Assembly: GCA_003456155.1 (NCBI GenBank)
Contig: DMPC01000035.1
Span: forward strand, 16,367-31,470
Length of the DNA stretch: 15,104 bases
Reading direction: 5' to 3'
Origin: Actinomycetota bacterium
GTDB lineage: Bacteria > Actinomycetota > Actinomycetes > S36-B12
Under the pieces are notes generated by a model. That model was given only the letters and a program-made list of their open reading frames with translations. It was not told the DNA's origin and did not search any database. Below, in pieces: positions 14,925 to 15,104 of the stretch (position 1 is the stretch's first letter; each line of letters begins with the position of its first letter). The translations under genes and the position numbers were made by a program.

Positions 14925-14951
14925 TTTGCACTCGACCGACTCGAGTGCTAA
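14925..14951. promoter_or_regulatory. CIRCE operator 1 (HrcA site) upstream of groEL
   Basis: TTTGCACTC, a 9-base spacer, then GAGTGCTAA. This matches the CIRCE consensus TTAGCACTC-N9-GAGTGCTAA at 17 of 18 positions. It covers the -35 and the start of the -10 of the groEL promoter, so HrcA bound here would block RNA polymerase. Derepression on heat shock is the known behaviour of CIRCE sites. Confidence 0.92.
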
Positions 14952-14954
14952 CTT
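14926..14954 (+). promoter_or_regulatory. groEL promoter, vegetative type
   Basis: -35 TTGCAC (14926-14931) and -10 TAACTT (14949-14954) with exact 17-base spacing. Predicted transcription start is about 14960-14962, giving a leader of about 57 bases. The promoter is almost entirely inside CIRCE operator 1. Confidence 0.75.
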
Positions 14955-14959
14955 TTCCA

Positions 14960-14986
14960 TTAGCACTCTCGACTCGTGAGTGACAA
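14960..14986. promoter_or_regulatory. CIRCE operator 2 (downstream, two mismatches)
   Basis: TTAGCACTC, a 9-base spacer, then GAGTGACAA. The left arm is a perfect CIRCE half-site and the right arm has two mismatches to GAGTGCTAA (16 of 18 overall). It begins 35 bases after the start of operator 1, at about the predicted transcription start, and would lie in the 5' leader. Confidence 0.78.
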
Positions 14987-15017
14987 CCACACGGACGTTC
15001 CCGGAGGAACAGCCCCC

Positions 15018-15104
15018 ATGGCAAAGATGATTGCATTCGACGAGGAGGCCCGTCGGTCTCTCGAGCGCGGCATGAACGTGCTCGCCGACGCCGTCAAGGT
15101 CACC
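15018..15104 (+). CDS. groL: 60-kDa chaperonin GroEL (groEL2 type), 5' end only
   Basis: The first 29 codons of GroEL, the ATP-dependent ring chaperonin that folds cytosolic proteins; the remainder lies beyond the window. The N-terminus starts MAKMIAFDEEARRSLERGMN, a pattern typical of actinobacterial GroEL, followed by VLADAVKVT as in all GroELs. The ATG at 15018 is preceded by GGAGG at 15003-15007 with 10-base spacing. No groES precedes it, so it is probably the stand-alone second copy (groEL2) common in actinobacteria. Regulation by HrcA is indicated by the two upstream CIRCE elements. Confidence 0.96.
   Translation, partial: MAKMIAFDEEARRSLERGMNVLADAVKVT

Noticed and set aside
14943..14968. 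GAGTGCTAA-N8-TTAGCACTC read as one reversed CIRCE
   Set aside because: The orientation is opposite to the consensus and the spacer is 8 rather than 9. The two arms are better explained as inner halves of two correctly oriented CIRCE elements.
14506..15036. Open frames of 176 and 114 codons on the - strand across the groEL upstream region
   Set aside because: They run through the CIRCE operators, promoter and start of groEL and show no known domain.

Overview
The window is high-GC DNA with many GTG starts, ATGA stop/start overlaps, a DUF3263 gene and a groES-less groEL copy behind CIRCE operators. Together these point to an actinobacterium. The flavour is of the Nocardioidaceae (Nocardioides/Aeromicrobium-like), but that rank is an inference from gene content only. 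No tRNA, rRNA, CRISPR array or insertion sequence is visible.

Region 1 (1-763, + strand) is the 3' part of an APC-family amino-acid permease broken by a one-base frameshift near 235. A strong hairpin (784-817) separates it from the convergent genes.

Region 2 (822-12288, all on the - strand, transcribed right to left) is one tightly packed ten-gene block. In transcription order its first six genes form a kynurenine catabolic cassette: AFMID-type kynurenine formamidase, kynureninase, kynurenine 3-monooxygenase, RidA-family 2-aminomuconate deaminase, 3-hydroxyanthranilate 3,4-dioxygenase and ACMS decarboxylase. They take N-formylkynurenine through kynurenine, 3-hydroxykynurenine, 3-hydroxyanthranilate and ACMS to 2-aminomuconate semialdehyde, and deaminate 2-aminomuconate. 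Tryptophan 2,3-dioxygenase and the aminomuconate-semialdehyde dehydrogenase are not in the window. One base after the ACMS decarboxylase stop begins a second module: a glycerol-kinase-like FGGY kinase, a GlpA-like flavoprotein with a C-terminal BFD-type [2Fe-2S] domain, a pyridine-nucleotide-disulfide-type flavoprotein, and an 812-aa dimethylglycine/sarcosine-dehydrogenase-like FAD-GcvT fusion. Junctions throughout the block are overlaps or gaps of 1-9 bases, so the two modules are probably co-transcribed. The metabolic link between them is not obvious and is the most interesting open question here.

Region 3 (12326-14898, + strand) is ordinary chromosomal backbone: a CPBP (CAAX-type) membrane protease divergent from the kynurenine operon across only 37 bases, a DUF3263 protein with a recognisable promoter, and an orphan secreted solute-binding protein without a lipobox.

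Region 4 (14899-15104) is the regulatory region and first 29 codons of a groEL2-type chaperonin. The promoter is embedded in one CIRCE operator, and a second CIRCE-like operator lies 35 bases downstream, so HrcA probably has two adjacent binding sites.
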